40,393 nucleotides of DNA, from NCBI RefSeq assembly GCF_002441885.1, contig NZ_JXJT01000021.1, forward strand, positions 1 to 40,393. The letters run 5' to 3'. The notes under the pieces were generated by a model. The model was not told where the DNA came from, searched no databases, and worked only from the letters and a program-made list of their open reading frames with translations. The stretch is from Pseudolactococcus chungangensis CAU 28 = DSM 22330 (GTDB lineage Bacteria; Bacillota; Bacilli; Lactobacillales; Streptococcaceae). Each line of letters starts with the position of its first letter. Position 1 is the stretch's first letter. This document shows positions 6,999-15,757 of this stretch, piece by piece. The translations under genes and the position numbers were made by a program.

Positions 6999-9296
6999 AT
7001 GAAATTAAGTAAAAAAGTAACTGATTTTTTGGCAAATATGCCATCAAAATCAATCTCGCCAAAAATGTTGGCGACCAATCTCGGATTGGTTGACAATGCG
7101 AGCGATTATAAACATTTGCTCAAAACCATTGCCCAATTAGAAGAAAGTAAGGTAATCGAAGTGACTGCTGGGGGCAATATCGCCCTGCCACAACCAGAGG
7201 CAGAAGTTCTCGAGGGGACTTTCTCTGCCAATCCACGTGGTTTTGGTTTTGTCAGAATTGGCGAAAATGAACCAGATGTGTTTGTTAAGCGTGGTAACAC
7301 AAAATTTGCCATGAACGAAGATATCGTTGAAGTCAAAATCACCTCACCAGCTAATCCGCTCAAAGGCAATGAAGCCGAGGGGAAAGTCGTTGCCATCAAA
7401 TCACGCGCTGTGACAAATTTGGTCGGTGAGTTCTACGAGTTTGATGAAGAAGAAAAGAAAAATAGTGGCTCACTTCTTGGCTACGTTGTCAATAAAAATA
7501 AGAAAATTCCCTTTAAAACTAATATTTCTAAAAAAGGCTTGCATCCAGAAGTAGGCGATATTGTTAGAGTTGACATTACACATTATCCTGATCGTGACTT
7601 TCCAGATGTTTTACAAGGTTTGGTCGTAGAAATCATCGGAAAATCAACAGATACAGGGATTGACGTCCTAGAAGTCTTGGAATCAATGGGTATTCCGTCA
7701 CCATTCCCAGAGGATGTGTTGGCGGAGGCAAACGCTGTCCCTGATGAAATCGACGAAAAAGACATCATCGGTCGTGTGGATTACCGTAATGAAATCAGTT
7801 TCACTATTGACGGCGCAGACGCTAAAGACCTTGACGATGCCGTGCATATCAAAGCATTAGATAACGGTAACATTGAGCTTGGTGTGCATATCGCTGATGT
7901 CAGCTACTATGTGACAGAAGGTTCGGCTCTTGACCGTGAGGCACTCAACCGCGGGACATCAACTTATGTGACGGACCGTGTCGTACCGATGCTACCAGAG
8001 CGTTTGTCAAATGGTATCTGTTCCCTTAATCCACGTGTCAATCGTTTCACGCAGTCATGTGTCATGGAAATTAATCCAGACGGCTATGTTGTCAACTATC
8101 AAATTTCTCAGTCTGTGATTAAAACAACGGAACGTATGACTTATTCTGATGTTAACGAAATGCTCGCTGGTAATCAAGATTTTTTGGATAAATTTGCGGC
8201 AATTGCTGAATCAGTTGAGCAAATGGCGAAACTTCATGAGATTTTGCTTGCCATGCGTGCCCGTCGTGGCTCAATTGACTTTGAAACGCAGGAAGCGAAA
8301 ATCATCGTTGATAAATTGGGTAAACCGATTGATATTCAAGTTCGCAATCGAGGGACAGCTGAGATGATGATTGAGTCCTTCATGTTGATTGCCAATGAAA
8401 CAGTTGCACGTAGTTTTGCGACACGTGAACTGCCATTTATCTATCGTGTGCATGAGCATCCAAAAGCCGATAAATTAACGCGTTTTATTGATTTTGCCTC
8501 AGTATTTGGTATTCCTTTGAAAGGGACACCTGAAAAAATGCAGTCAAAAGACCTGCAAGATTTCATGTTGAGAATCAAAGGTCAACCAGGCGAAATGGTG
8601 CTCTCAACCATGTTATTACGTTCAATGCAACAGGCACGTTATGATGAAGATAACCTCGGTCACTTCGGTCTAGCTGCGGAGTACTATACACATTTCACGT
8701 CTCCGATTCGCCGTTACCCAGATTTACTGGTGCATCGCTTGATTCGTGCTGAAAGCCATCCGACGACTGAAACGATTGAGCATTTCGAAGAAATTATCCC
8801 TGAAATTGCCAAACTCACATCATCTCGCGAACGTCGCGCCATTGATGCTGAGCGTGCAGTTGAAGCCATGAAAAAAGCAGAGTATATGGAGAGTTACGTT
8901 GGTACTGAGTACGATGTGACAATTTCGTCTGTCACCCGCTTTGGTTTCTTCGTGTCATTGCCCAATACCATTGAAGGCTTGGTGCATATGTCTACGCTAG
9001 GCGATGATTTCTACAACTTTAATGAACGTGATCTGACGCTCAAAGGTGAGCGTACTGGTAAGGTATTCCGTATGGGGCACCCTGTTAAAGTCAAGTTAGT
9101 GAAAGCCGATAAAATCACCGGCGACATTGACTTTGAACATGTCGACAGCGATTTAGATGTCGTTGAAGCCATTGAAAAGCGTAGTAGAGATAGCCGTGGC
9201 GGGCGTGATTCACGTGATAAACGCCCTGATTGGCAGAAAAATAAAGATAAGAAACCCTTTCATAAAAAAGGCGGAAAACCTGCTAGAAAAAAATAG
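6999..9296 (+). CDS. rnr: Ribonuclease R, 3'-5' exoribonuclease
   Basis: A 765-residue RNB-family hydrolytic exoribonuclease that degrades structured RNA and works with SmpB and tmRNA in ribosome rescue. Domains in order: N-terminal winged helix (residues ~1-65), cold-shock RNA-binding domain with FSANPRGFGFVRI (~72-150), second OB fold, the RNB catalytic core with the metal-binding aspartates in DGADAKDLDDAV (~270-281) and SPIRRYPDLLVHR, an S1 domain starting near 630 (TRFGFFVSL) and a Lys/Arg-rich basic tail. Full length for the family. A short perfect inverted repeat (TTGAGT/ACTCAA, 6968-6982) lies just upstream. smpB follows after 13 bases. Confidence 0.96.
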   Translation: MKLSKKVTDFLANMPSKSISPKMLATNLGLVDNASDYKHLLKTIAQLEESKVIEVTAGGNIALPQPEAEVLEGTFSANPRGFGFVRIGENEPDVFVKRGNTKFAMNEDIVEVKITSPANPLKGNEAEGKVVAIKSRAVTNLVGEFYEFDEEEKKNSGSLLGYVVNKNKKIPFKTNISKKGLHPEVGDIVRVDITHYPDRDFPDVLQGLVVEIIGKSTDTGIDVLEVLESMGIPSPFPEDVLAEANAVPDEIDEKDIIGRVDYRNEISFTIDGADAKDLDDAVHIKALDNGNIELGVHIADVSYYVTEGSALDREALNRGTSTYVTDRVVPMLPERLSNGICSLNPRVNRFTQSCVMEINPDGYVVNYQISQSVIKTTERMTYSDVNEMLAGNQDFLDKFAAIAESVEQMAKLHEILLAMRARRGSIDFETQEAKIIVDKLGKPIDIQVRNRGTAEMMIESFMLIANETVARSFATRELPFIYRVHEHPKADKLTRFIDFASVFGIPLKGTPEKMQSKDLQDFMLRIKGQPGEMVLSTMLLRSMQQARYDEDNLGHFGLAAEYYTHFTSPIRRYPDLLVHRLIRAESHPTTETIEHFEEIIPEIAKLTSSRERRAIDAERAVEAMKKAEYMESYVGTEYDVTISSVTRFGFFVSLPNTIEGLVHMSTLGDDFYNFNERDLTLKGERTGKVFRMGHPVKVKLVKADKITGDIDFEHVDSDLDVVEAIEKRSRDSRGGRDSRDKRPDWQKNKDKKPFHKKGGKPARKK

Positions 9297-9309
9297 GAGG
9301 TGTTTGTAA

Positions 9310-9780
9310 ATGGCAAAAGATAAAGTGAAAGATAATGTCGTCGCTCAAAATAAAAAGGCACATTATGACTATGAGATTACCGAAACATTTGAGGCTGGCA
9401 TTGTACTGACTGGTACAGAAATCAAGTCAGTTAGACAAGCTCGAATCAATATCAGAGACGGTTTTGCGCGTGTTAGAAATGGTGAGGTTTGGCTGAGTAA
9501 TGTTCATATTTCGCCTTTCGATGAGGGGAATATTTGGAATGTTGACCCGACACGTAGTCGCAAACTTTTATTGCATAAAAAACAAATTGCTAAAATTGAA
9601 GCTGAAATTTCACAAGCTGGTATGAGTTTTGTGCCTTTGCGGGTCTATGTTAAAGATGGATTTGCTAAAGTCCTCATGGGGCTTGCCAAAGGTAAGAAAA
9701 ATTACGACAAGCGTGAAACGATTAAGCGAAAAGAACAAAATCGTGACATTGCTAAACAGCTAAAAGCCTTTAACCGTTGA
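9310..9780 (+). CDS. smpB: SsrA-binding protein SmpB
   Basis: A 156-residue OB-fold protein that binds tmRNA and brings it to stalled ribosomes for trans-translation. Family signatures are [28 protein letters not shown], the central [10 protein letters not shown] region and the basic C-terminal tail [19 protein letters not shown], which folds in the decoding centre. A strong AGGAGGTG ribosome site precedes it. Co-transcription with rnr fits the joint role in stalled-ribosome rescue and mRNA decay. The tmRNA gene ssrA is not in the window. The stop codon is part of the terminator stem. Confidence 0.96.
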   Translation: MAKDKVKDNVVAQNKKAHYDYEITETFEAGIVLTGTEIKSVRQARINIRDGFARVRNGEVWLSNVHISPFDEGNIWNVDPTRSRKLLLHKKQIAKIEAEISQAGMSFVPLRVYVKDGFAKVLMGLAKGKKNYDKRETIKRKEQNRDIAKQLKAFNR

Positions 9781-9798
9781 GTCTTCAACGGTTTTTTT
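9772..9798 (+). terminator. Terminator overlapping the smpB stop codon
   Basis: Perfect stem AACCGTTGA / TCAACGGTT with a GTCT loop and a T tract. The last smpB codon and its TGA lie in the left arm. Confidence 0.92.
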
Positions 9799-10153
9799 GA
9801 TACTCTAAAAAAATATGTCCCGATAATACAGTTTTTTGTCCTGAAAATATATAGGCAATTAAAGCTCATACTGTTACAATTTAACTATAGCTAATATGAA
9901 AAATAAAATAATTTAAGTTAAAAACATTAGATTAATCAAGAATATACTTTTGTTATATTGCCATATTTGGCTAGTTAGAAGATACATCTGTCATCGTTTA
10001 TGAGGTAGACGATTTTTTTTACCTCAAAAACAGCTTGAATTGGCATGCATTTTTTTGTTTTTAATAAAAAATAAGAAAATAATTGAAATAAAGTTCAATA
10101 CCATAAGCTGTACGGCTGATGATTAAAGAAAAAAGATTAGGAATCAATGGAAA
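9799..10153 (+). promoter_or_regulatory. AT-rich leader region before the polysaccharide genes
   Basis: No credible ORF. It contains an extended -10 TGTTATATT (9951-9959), then a hairpin plus T tract at 9993-10020 and an alternative hairpin with TACCTCA at 10020-10026. Further on ATTGAA/TTCAAT forms a short inverted repeat at 10082-10099. The layout fits either an attenuated leader for the next gene or a separate small RNA of about 60 bases. Confidence 0.45.
9993..10020 (+). terminator. Attenuator-like hairpin upstream of ugd
   Basis: ATCGTTTA (9993-10000) pairs with TAGACGAT (10006-10013) with one G-T pair and a five-base loop, followed by eight T. TGAGGTA (10001-10007) can instead pair with TACCTCA (10020-10026), which would break the terminator stem. 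Confidence 0.6.
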
Positions 10154-11323
10154 ATGAGGATATCGGTATTTGGGTTAGGTTATGTAGGATTAGCGAATTC
10201 ATTGTTATTAGGTCAGCATGAGGAGGTGATGGGCTATGACATTGATAGTCACAAGATTAGATTATTGGAACAGGATTGCTCACCTTTAGTAGATGATTAC
10301 ATTGAAACATTTATTAAAGAGAAACGTTCTAATGTGAGCTATACGAGTGATTTTGAGCAAGCGGTTTTACATGGAGAGTATTTGGTGATTGCAACACCAA
10401 CAGATTACGATGAATCAACAGATTATTTTGATACGTCGTCTATTGAAGAGGTAGTTGAAAAAGCAATTCAAATCAAAGCTGATGCGAAATTCATTATCAA
10501 ATCTACGATTCCAATCGGCTATGTTGCGACCCTAAAAAAACAATTTCCAAGTGTTCAAACGATTATTTTTTGTCCTGAGTTTTTGAGGGAAGGAACAGCG
10601 CTGTATGATAATCTTTATCCGTCTAGGATTATCATTGGTGATACGACTGATGCAGCAAAAGAGATTGGTGCCTTATTTTTGCGAAATGTCTGGGATAAGG
10701 AAGTGGCTGTCTTATACACGGGTGAGACTGAGGCGGAAGCAATCAAGTTATTTGCCAATACTTACCTAGCCCTTCGTGTCGCCTATTTTAATGAATTGGA
10801 TACATTTGCGCAGATAAATGGTCTTGAATCTAGGCAAATCATTGAGGGAATGGGGTTAGATGAGCGTATCGGTTCTCACTATAACAACCCAAGTTTTGGT
10901 TATGGTGGCTATTGTTTACCTAAGGATACCAAGCAGTTAAAACAAAATTATCGGCAAGTCCCTGAGCGCTTAATTTCAGCGATTGTTGCGTCAAATGATG
11001 TTCGAAAAGATTTTGTTGCCGATAAGATTATGGCGAAAAATCCTAAAACAGTTGGTATTTTTCGTTTAACGATGAAGCATGGGAGCGATAATTTTAGATA
11101 CAGTGCCATTCAAGATGTTATGGCGAGACTGAAATCTAAGGGTGTTGAAATTGTTATTTACGAACCAACTTTGAGTATGCCACATTTTAAGAATCATCAA
11201 CTTGTGCATAGTTTAGAAGACTTTAAAAACGTGGCTGAGATTATTGTCGCCAATCGCTGGGATGAAAGTTTGCGTGATGTGGCACATAAAGTGCATACGC
11301 ACGATGTATTTGTGAGAGACTGA
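10154..11323 (+). CDS. ugd: UDP-glucose 6-dehydrogenase (HasB/Cps3D type)
   Basis: Oxidises UDP-glucose to UDP-glucuronic acid with two NAD+, supplying glucuronate for capsule-type polysaccharides. The 389-residue protein starts with the NAD motif GLGYVG (residues 7-12), has CPEFLREGTALYDNLYPSR in the middle (the LREG segment binds the sugar nucleotide), the nucleophile Cys254 in GYGGYCLPKDTKQL, and the C-terminal UDP-binding domain. Length is close to streptococcal HasB. It lies 37 bases before a hyaluronan-synthase-like gene, so the product is probably used by that enzyme. The ribosome site is weak (AGGAA about 12 bases upstream). Confidence 0.92.
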   Translation: MRISVFGLGYVGLANSLLLGQHEEVMGYDIDSHKIRLLEQDCSPLVDDYIETFIKEKRSNVSYTSDFEQAVLHGEYLVIATPTDYDESTDYFDTSSIEEVVEKAIQIKADAKFIIKSTIPIGYVATLKKQFPSVQTIIFCPEFLREGTALYDNLYPSRIIIGDTTDAAKEIGALFLRNVWDKEVAVLYTGETEAEAIKLFANTYLALRVAYFNELDTFAQINGLESRQIIEGMGLDERIGSHYNNPSFGYGGYCLPKDTKQLKQNYRQVPERLISAIVASNDVRKDFVADKIMAKNPKTVGIFRLTMKHGSDNFRYSAIQDVMARLKSKGVEIVIYEPTLSMPHFKNHQLVHSLEDFKNVAEIIVANRWDESLRDVAHKVHTHDVFVRD

Positions 11324-11359
11324 AATATAAAGTCGATCAACTAGATTAATGGAGAGAAA

Positions 11360-12553
11360 ATGTTAAAATTTTTAAGTATATTTTTATTGGTTTATGGTGT
11401 GCTTGCCATTTCGCATATCGTATTTCAGATTGTGCTATGTCATAGTGATCATAGAAAACAGAACAAGAAAGCATTTAAGGACTTTCATAGTCAATATCAG
11501 GCTAGTGTTTCTGTGATTGTGCCTGCCTATAACGAAGTGCCTCAAATTTTGAAAAATTGTATTGATTCTATTGTGGCACAAAAGATCGCTAACTTAGAAG
11601 TCATCGTTGTGGATGATGGCTCGAAAAATCGTGAAGAATTGATTGAAAAAGTCTATGATACTTATCAATCCAATCAAAATGTTAAAATTTTATTGCCTGA
11701 GAAAAATAGGGGTAAGCGTCATTGTCAAAAACTTGGCTTTGATATTGCCAAAGGTGACATTATTGTCACAGTGGATTCAGATACCTTACTACATGATGAG
11801 GATGCTGTTGAAAAATTAATTCAGCGTTTTGCAAATAAAAAAGTTGGCGCTGTCACTGGCGATGTTCGAGTTGAAAACAAAAATAAAAATATCTTAACAC
11901 GTCTGATTACGTATCGCTATTGGTCTGCTTTTCACCAAGAGCGGGCGGCTCAGAGCCGCTTTCACGTTGTCATGTGTTGTTCAGGACCATTTTCAGCCTA
12001 TCGTAAAGAAATCATTGAGAAAGTCAAAGAAAAGTACATTACACAGTATTTCTTGGGCGAAAATTGTACTTATGGGGATGACCGTCATTTGACGAATTTG
12101 GTTCTTGAGTCAGGCTATGAAGTTGCTTTCCAAAGTGATAGTCAGGTTTATACGTTTGTCCCTGAAACAATTGGTGGGTATATCAAACAGCAAGTGAGAT
12201 GGAATAAGAGTTTCTATCGTGAGATGCTCTGGACGATTAAGTTTGCGCATCAGCATCATTTTTATATGTTTTATGATTTGGTCATGCAATTTGTCTTGCC
12301 TTTTATGTTGGTTGTGTCTCTCATTGCTATGATGATTCAAACAGTTATTTATCAAGATGTCGGACATTTATATCAGTATTTGATTGTTTTGGTTTTGATT
12401 GCTATTGTTCGTTCATTGTACGGTATTTACAGAACTAAAGATTTCGGGTTTTTACTTTTTGTTATCTACGGCTTTATGCACGTGCTGCTTTTATTACCTG
12501 TTAGATTCTACGCATTATTGACATTAAAATCTACAAAATGGGGAACTCGATAA
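11360..12553 (+). CDS. Hyaluronan-synthase-like family 2 glycosyltransferase
   Basis: A 397-residue processive membrane glycosyltransferase. One N-terminal helix is followed by a GT2 domain with VIVPAYNE (~51), VVDDGS (~85), the metal-binding VDSDT (~137-141), GDDRHLTN (~239) containing the catalytic acid, and QQVRWNKSF (~277-285), which matches the Q-x-x-R-W translocation motif. C-terminal membrane helices end in WGTR. From memory, the segments ERAAQS, CSGPFSAYRKEII and the WGTR terminus closely resemble streptococcal HasA, more than pneumococcal Cps3S. With UDP-glucuronate made by the upstream gene, the likely polymer is hyaluronan or another glucuronate polysaccharide; chitin-like products cannot be excluded. 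Confidence 0.8.
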   Translation: MLKFLSIFLLVYGVLAISHIVFQIVLCHSDHRKQNKKAFKDFHSQYQASVSVIVPAYNEVPQILKNCIDSIVAQKIANLEVIVVDDGSKNREELIEKVYDTYQSNQNVKILLPEKNRGKRHCQKLGFDIAKGDIIVTVDSDTLLHDEDAVEKLIQRFANKKVGAVTGDVRVENKNKNILTRLITYRYWSAFHQERAAQSRFHVVMCCSGPFSAYRKEIIEKVKEKYITQYFLGENCTYGDDRHLTNLVLESGYEVAFQSDSQVYTFVPETIGGYIKQQVRWNKSFYREMLWTIKFAHQHHFYMFYDLVMQFVLPFMLVVSLIAMMIQTVIYQDVGHLYQYLIVLVLIAIVRSLYGIYRTKDFGFLLFVIYGFMHVLLLLPVRFYALLTLKSTKWGTR

Positions 12554-12591
12554 GTTTCATTTATGGTATAAAATATAATACTAATCCAAAG

Positions 12592-12620
12592 AACAGCTTG
12601 CTTAGGTAAGTTGTTTTTTT
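12592..12620 (+). terminator. Terminator of the polysaccharide operon
   Basis: AACAGCTTGC pairs with GTAAGTTGTT (G-T pairs included) and is followed by a long T tract. Confidence 0.85.
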
Positions 12621-12660
12621 GTTAAATCTACCAAATTGACAAAATAATCTGACAAAAAAT

Positions 12661-12700
12661 GTAAAAATATATTTACGTTTTGTTGGAAGTCGGCTATACT
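12661..12700 (+). promoter_or_regulatory. Promoter and palindromic operator of the iron-uptake operon
   Basis: TTTACG (12672-12677), 17 bases, TATACT (12695-12700). A 16-base palindrome with one mismatched pair, GTAAAAATATATTTAC (12661-12676), overlaps the -35, a good position for a metal-responsive repressor. It does not look like a classical 19-bp Fur box. A hairpin (GACT..AAGCT/AGCTT..AGTC, 12723-12751) lies in the leader. Confidence 0.5.
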
Positions 12701-12772
12701 GAAATAGTTATAAAAATAATAAGACTGAAAAGCTAGAGTAAGCTTGAAGTCCTAATCTATAAAGGGGAAGAA

Positions 12773-13840
12773 ATGTTTACCATCAACAAGAAACGAAAAA
12801 TACCGATGATTGCATGGGTTGTACTGTTTCTGATGATGATTATCATATCTGTTATCGTTTCGGTCAGCAATGGTCAGGCTGAGATTTCATTTTGGGATGT
12901 CGGTCGTATTTTAGTCAACAAGATAAGTCACGGTACAATTGGTGAGATTAAGGAGTTACCAGTCTCTTCTGTCAACATCATTTGGTTTATCCGGATGCCG
13001 AGAATTCTATTGGCAATTTTTGTCGGATTGGGTTTGGCCTTATGTGGTACAGTGATGCAGGCAGTCGTTCAAAATCCGTTGGCTGATCCTTATATCTTAG
13101 GGATTTCATCAGGATCATCTCTTGGCACAACCTTTGCTATTTTGATTGGCTTTGGGTCGGGCTCAATTTTATCTCAGTTTGGGGTTGGTATTGGTGCTTT
13201 CGCCGGTGCTATGATTGCGACTTTATCCGTTCTGATGTTATCAAATATTGGTGGTCGAATGACAAGTGTCAAGTTGATTTTATCGGGTTCAGTCATTAGT
13301 AGCCTATTTGGTTCTATTTCGAACTTAATCGTTTATCTAGCAGGTAATTCTGAAGGGATTAAAACAATTCAGTTTTGGTTAATGGGGAGTCTCGCATCAG
13401 CAACTTGGTCTAAATTAGGCATGGTGATTGTGCCAGTTTTACTTGTTTTAGCTTTCTTTTTGACGCAGTCAAGAATCTTAAATGTGATGCTTTTGGGAGA
13501 TGAGGCAGCGATTACACTAGGCGTTTCGCTCGGTAAATACCGCCGAGCCTACATGGCTATGACCTCGCTGATAACAGGACTCATCGTCGCAAATTCAGGT
13601 ATGATAGGCTTTGTCGGTCTCATTGTACCACACATTGTACGTGGCTTATTTGGCAGTGATCACAAGGTGACATTACCGTTAACCGCCGTTTGTGGCGCTC
13701 TGTTTATGGTTTGGGCGGATTTAATTTCTCGGATTTTGATTCATAATGTAGAACTTCCGATTGGGATTATTACAGCCATGATTGGTGCACCTCTATTTAT
13801 CTACATTATCATTAAAAAAGGGTATAGTTTTGGGGGCTAA
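12773..13840 (+). CDS. FecCD-family iron-siderophore ABC transporter permease
   Basis: A 355-residue polytopic membrane protein of the BtuC/FecCD family (about ten helices), full length. Family motifs are RMPRILLAIFVGLGLALCGTVMQAVVQNPLADPYILGIS (split here as RMPRILLAI and NPLADPYILGISSG), GMIGFVGLIVPHIVR and LPIGIITAMIGAPLF near the C-terminus. Only one permease gene is present, so it probably works as a homodimer. The ribosome site is AAGGGG. The ATPase begins two bases after the stop, then the binding protein and a reductase-like gene, which indicates an uptake operon for ferric siderophore, haem or a related chelate. Confidence 0.9.
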   Translation: MFTINKKRKIPMIAWVVLFLMMIIISVIVSVSNGQAEISFWDVGRILVNKISHGTIGEIKELPVSSVNIIWFIRMPRILLAIFVGLGLALCGTVMQAVVQNPLADPYILGISSGSSLGTTFAILIGFGSGSILSQFGVGIGAFAGAMIATLSVLMLSNIGGRMTSVKLILSGSVISSLFGSISNLIVYLAGNSEGIKTIQFWLMGSLASATWSKLGMVIVPVLLVLAFFLTQSRILNVMLLGDEAAITLGVSLGKYRRAYMAMTSLITGLIVANSGMIGFVGLIVPHIVRGLFGSDHKVTLPLTAVCGALFMVWADLISRILIHNVELPIGIITAMIGAPLFIYIIIKKGYSFGG

Positions 13841-13842
13841 AA

Positions 13843-14604
13843 ATGAGATTATCTATTCAAAATCTTGAGATAGAAGTGGCGCATCAGTCAATTGTGCGTC
13901 AGGTTTCCTTAGAGGTACCAGATAAAAAAACGGTCGGTCTCATTGGTGCCAATGGTTCAGGCAAATCAACATTGTTAAGAAGTATTTACAAGAGTATCGC
14001 ACCGACACAAGGAACGATTTATATAGATGATATTGATGTTTTGAATTCGCCTAATAAAAAGGTAGCAAAACATCTGGGTGTGGTAGGCCAGTTTAATGAA
14101 CTGAATTTTGACTTGACAGTTGAGCAGATGGTTTTGTTAGGTAGAACACCGCATAAGAAAATGATGGAAGCAGATAATTTCTATGATTATCAACGCGTAC
14201 AGGAGGCGCTTTTAAGAACGAATCTGATGAACTACAAAGACAGGAGTTATATCTCCTTGTCTGGTGGAGAAAAGCAGCGGGTGATTCTAGCCAGAACCAT
14301 TGCCCAAGAGCCTCAGGTTATGATTTTGGATGAGCCGACCAATCATCTGGATATTCGCTATCAGTTGGAGATTTTGACGGCGGTTCAAAATCTTAATATC
14401 ACGACCTTTGTTGCGCTCCATGATTTGGAACTGACAGCATCATATTGTGATTACATCTATGCGTTGAAAAATGGTGAAGTCATTGCGCAAGGGACGCCTG
14501 AGGCAGTCCTGACGGAAGAATTAATCGCTGAGATTTATCAAGTCAAGTGTCAAATTTATGAAAATCCGATTACGCATCAACTGGGGTTTCATTATTCAAT
14601 ATAA
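13843..14604 (+). CDS. Iron-siderophore ABC transporter ATP-binding protein
   Basis: A 253-residue ABC ATPase of the FecE/FhuC/BtuD class. Walker A is GANGSGKST (residues 35-43), the signature is LSGGEKQRVILARTI, Walker B with D-loop is VMILDEPTNHLDI and the switch His lies in VALHDLELTA. The NHLDI form of the D-loop is typical of siderophore/B12 importers. It starts two bases after the permease gene, with the ribosome site inside the end of that gene. A 100-base gap with a repeated structured element separates it from the binding protein. Confidence 0.92.
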   Translation: MRLSIQNLEIEVAHQSIVRQVSLEVPDKKTVGLIGANGSGKSTLLRSIYKSIAPTQGTIYIDDIDVLNSPNKKVAKHLGVVGQFNELNFDLTVEQMVLLGRTPHKKMMEADNFYDYQRVQEALLRTNLMNYKDRSYISLSGGEKQRVILARTIAQEPQVMILDEPTNHLDIRYQLEILTAVQNLNITTFVALHDLELTASYCDYIYALKNGEVIAQGTPEAVLTEELIAEIYQVKCQIYENPITHQLGFHYSI

Positions 14605-14609
14605 TATAG

Positions 14610-14698
14610 AGAACTTCGAGTGGACGTGCCCCTTGCTTGGACAGATAACAAGTGGAAGTCAAGTTTCAAGTCTTCACAAAGTGAAGGCGCAGAAAGGG
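14610..14698 (+). repeat. Intercistronic repeat with two hairpins (short form)
   Basis: GAGTGGACGT (14618-14627), CCTTGCTTGG (14631-14640), then GTCAAGTTTCAAG (14658-14670) and a hairpin TCTTCAC/GTGAAGG before AGAAAGG. The same blocks in the same order recur at 21159-21417 before pstB, where a long hairpin separates the first block from the second. The hairpin arms differ between the copies but pairing is kept, which suggests a folded RNA. Confidence 0.65.
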
Positions 14699-14704
14699 AA
14701 GAAA

Positions 14705-15745
14705 ATGAAAAAAATTATAACGGCAACTATTTTAGGCTTATCAGCTTTGACATTAGCTGCCTGTACTCAAAAAACGACAGAAAAATCAACATCAACGGCA
14801 AGTCAATCAGATAAGACAACTTATCCACTGACGATTAAAAACTATCGAAAGAGTGTGGGAAGTGATTCGAAAGCAGACCCAACTTGGCCTGAAAGTACGC
14901 AAACATTTACGCATGTACCTAAAAAAGTACTAGCCAATACCCGCCCGATGGCTGAACTTTTACTCCATCTCGGACTTGAAAAATCAATCGCAGGTGTAGG
15001 GGCAGTTTTTGGTGAGAAAGATGCGAGCGTTGCAGCAGAATTTGACAAGCTTAAAAGTCTAGGTGATAACTATATTCCGCAGGAAACAGCTTTATCAGTT
15101 GACCCAGATATGGTTTTTGGTCGTGGTGGCTTGTTTGAAAAATCTGAGTGGGGTGTTGGGACGGTTGAGTCCTTAAATGAAATGAACATCCCAACTTATA
15201 TTATGAAGACATCCATCAAAGGCGGAACATTTGATTCGATTTATGGCGATATAGACAATCTCGGCAAAATTTTTAACGTGAAGCCTGCTGCAGATAAATT
15301 TAAAGGTGAGTTAAAAGCACGTGAAACGGCTTTGAAAGACAGTCTAAAAGATGTCAAGAAAACACAGACCTTTGCTTATATCCATTCCAATGACCCAGCT
15401 GACATCAGTGGTTATTCATTAACTGGTGATACATTCTCTGTTAGTTTGTTCAAAATGTTGAAGCTCAAACAAGCCTATGATGTGCCAACAGGTACGGTAA
15501 GTATTGAAAAAATCATAGAATCTGACCCAGATATGATCATCATTCCAAAATGGGATGACACAGATAACGCTGAAAAAACCGTTAAAGGTCTTTATAGTAG
15601 TGATAAAGTTTCAAACTTAAAAGCGATTAAAAATAAAAAAGTTTACATTCTGAACTATAACTATCTGTTTGGTTATAGTTATCAATCGCTTGCAGGATTT
15701 GAAGAATTTGCCAAAGTCATCTACCCTGAACTTGCCAAAAAATAG
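14705..15745 (+). CDS. Iron-siderophore ABC transporter substrate-binding lipoprotein
   Basis: A 346-residue periplasmic-binding-protein family 2 lipoprotein. The longer frame opens at 14558 inside the ATPase gene, but the ATG at 14705 has an AAGGGAAG ribosome site and starts a clean signal peptide with lipobox LAAC (Cys20), so it is chosen. The mature part begins with YPLTIKNY and contains ANTRPMAELLLHLGLEKSIAG, SVDPDMVFGRGG and ESDPDMIIIPKW, typical of FecB/FhuD/FeuA-type binders with two lobes joined by a long helix. It should capture a ferric chelate outside the membrane. The exact ligand is unknown. Confidence 0.88.
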   Translation: MKKIITATILGLSALTLAACTQKTTEKSTSTASQSDKTTYPLTIKNYRKSVGSDSKADPTWPESTQTFTHVPKKVLANTRPMAELLLHLGLEKSIAGVGAVFGEKDASVAAEFDKLKSLGDNYIPQETALSVDPDMVFGRGGLFEKSEWGVGTVESLNEMNIPTYIMKTSIKGGTFDSIYGDIDNLGKIFNVKPAADKFKGELKARETALKDSLKDVKKTQTFAYIHSNDPADISGYSLTGDTFSVSLFKMLKLKQAYDVPTGTVSIEKIIESDPDMIIIPKWDDTDNAEKTVKGLYSSDKVSNLKAIKNKKVYILNYNYLFGYSYQSLAGFEEFAKVIYPELAKK

Positions 15746-15757
15746 ACGAGGTAACCA

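Noticed and set aside
6815-7012. 65-residue forward ORF between secG and rnr
   Set aside because: It runs through the terminator at 6918-6946 and overlaps the rnr start; no ribosome site and no recognisable protein.
14558-14704. 49-codon N-terminal extension of the siderophore-binding protein
   Set aside because: It lies in the end of the ATPase gene and the structured gap; the lipoprotein signal peptide begins at 14705 behind a good ribosome site.
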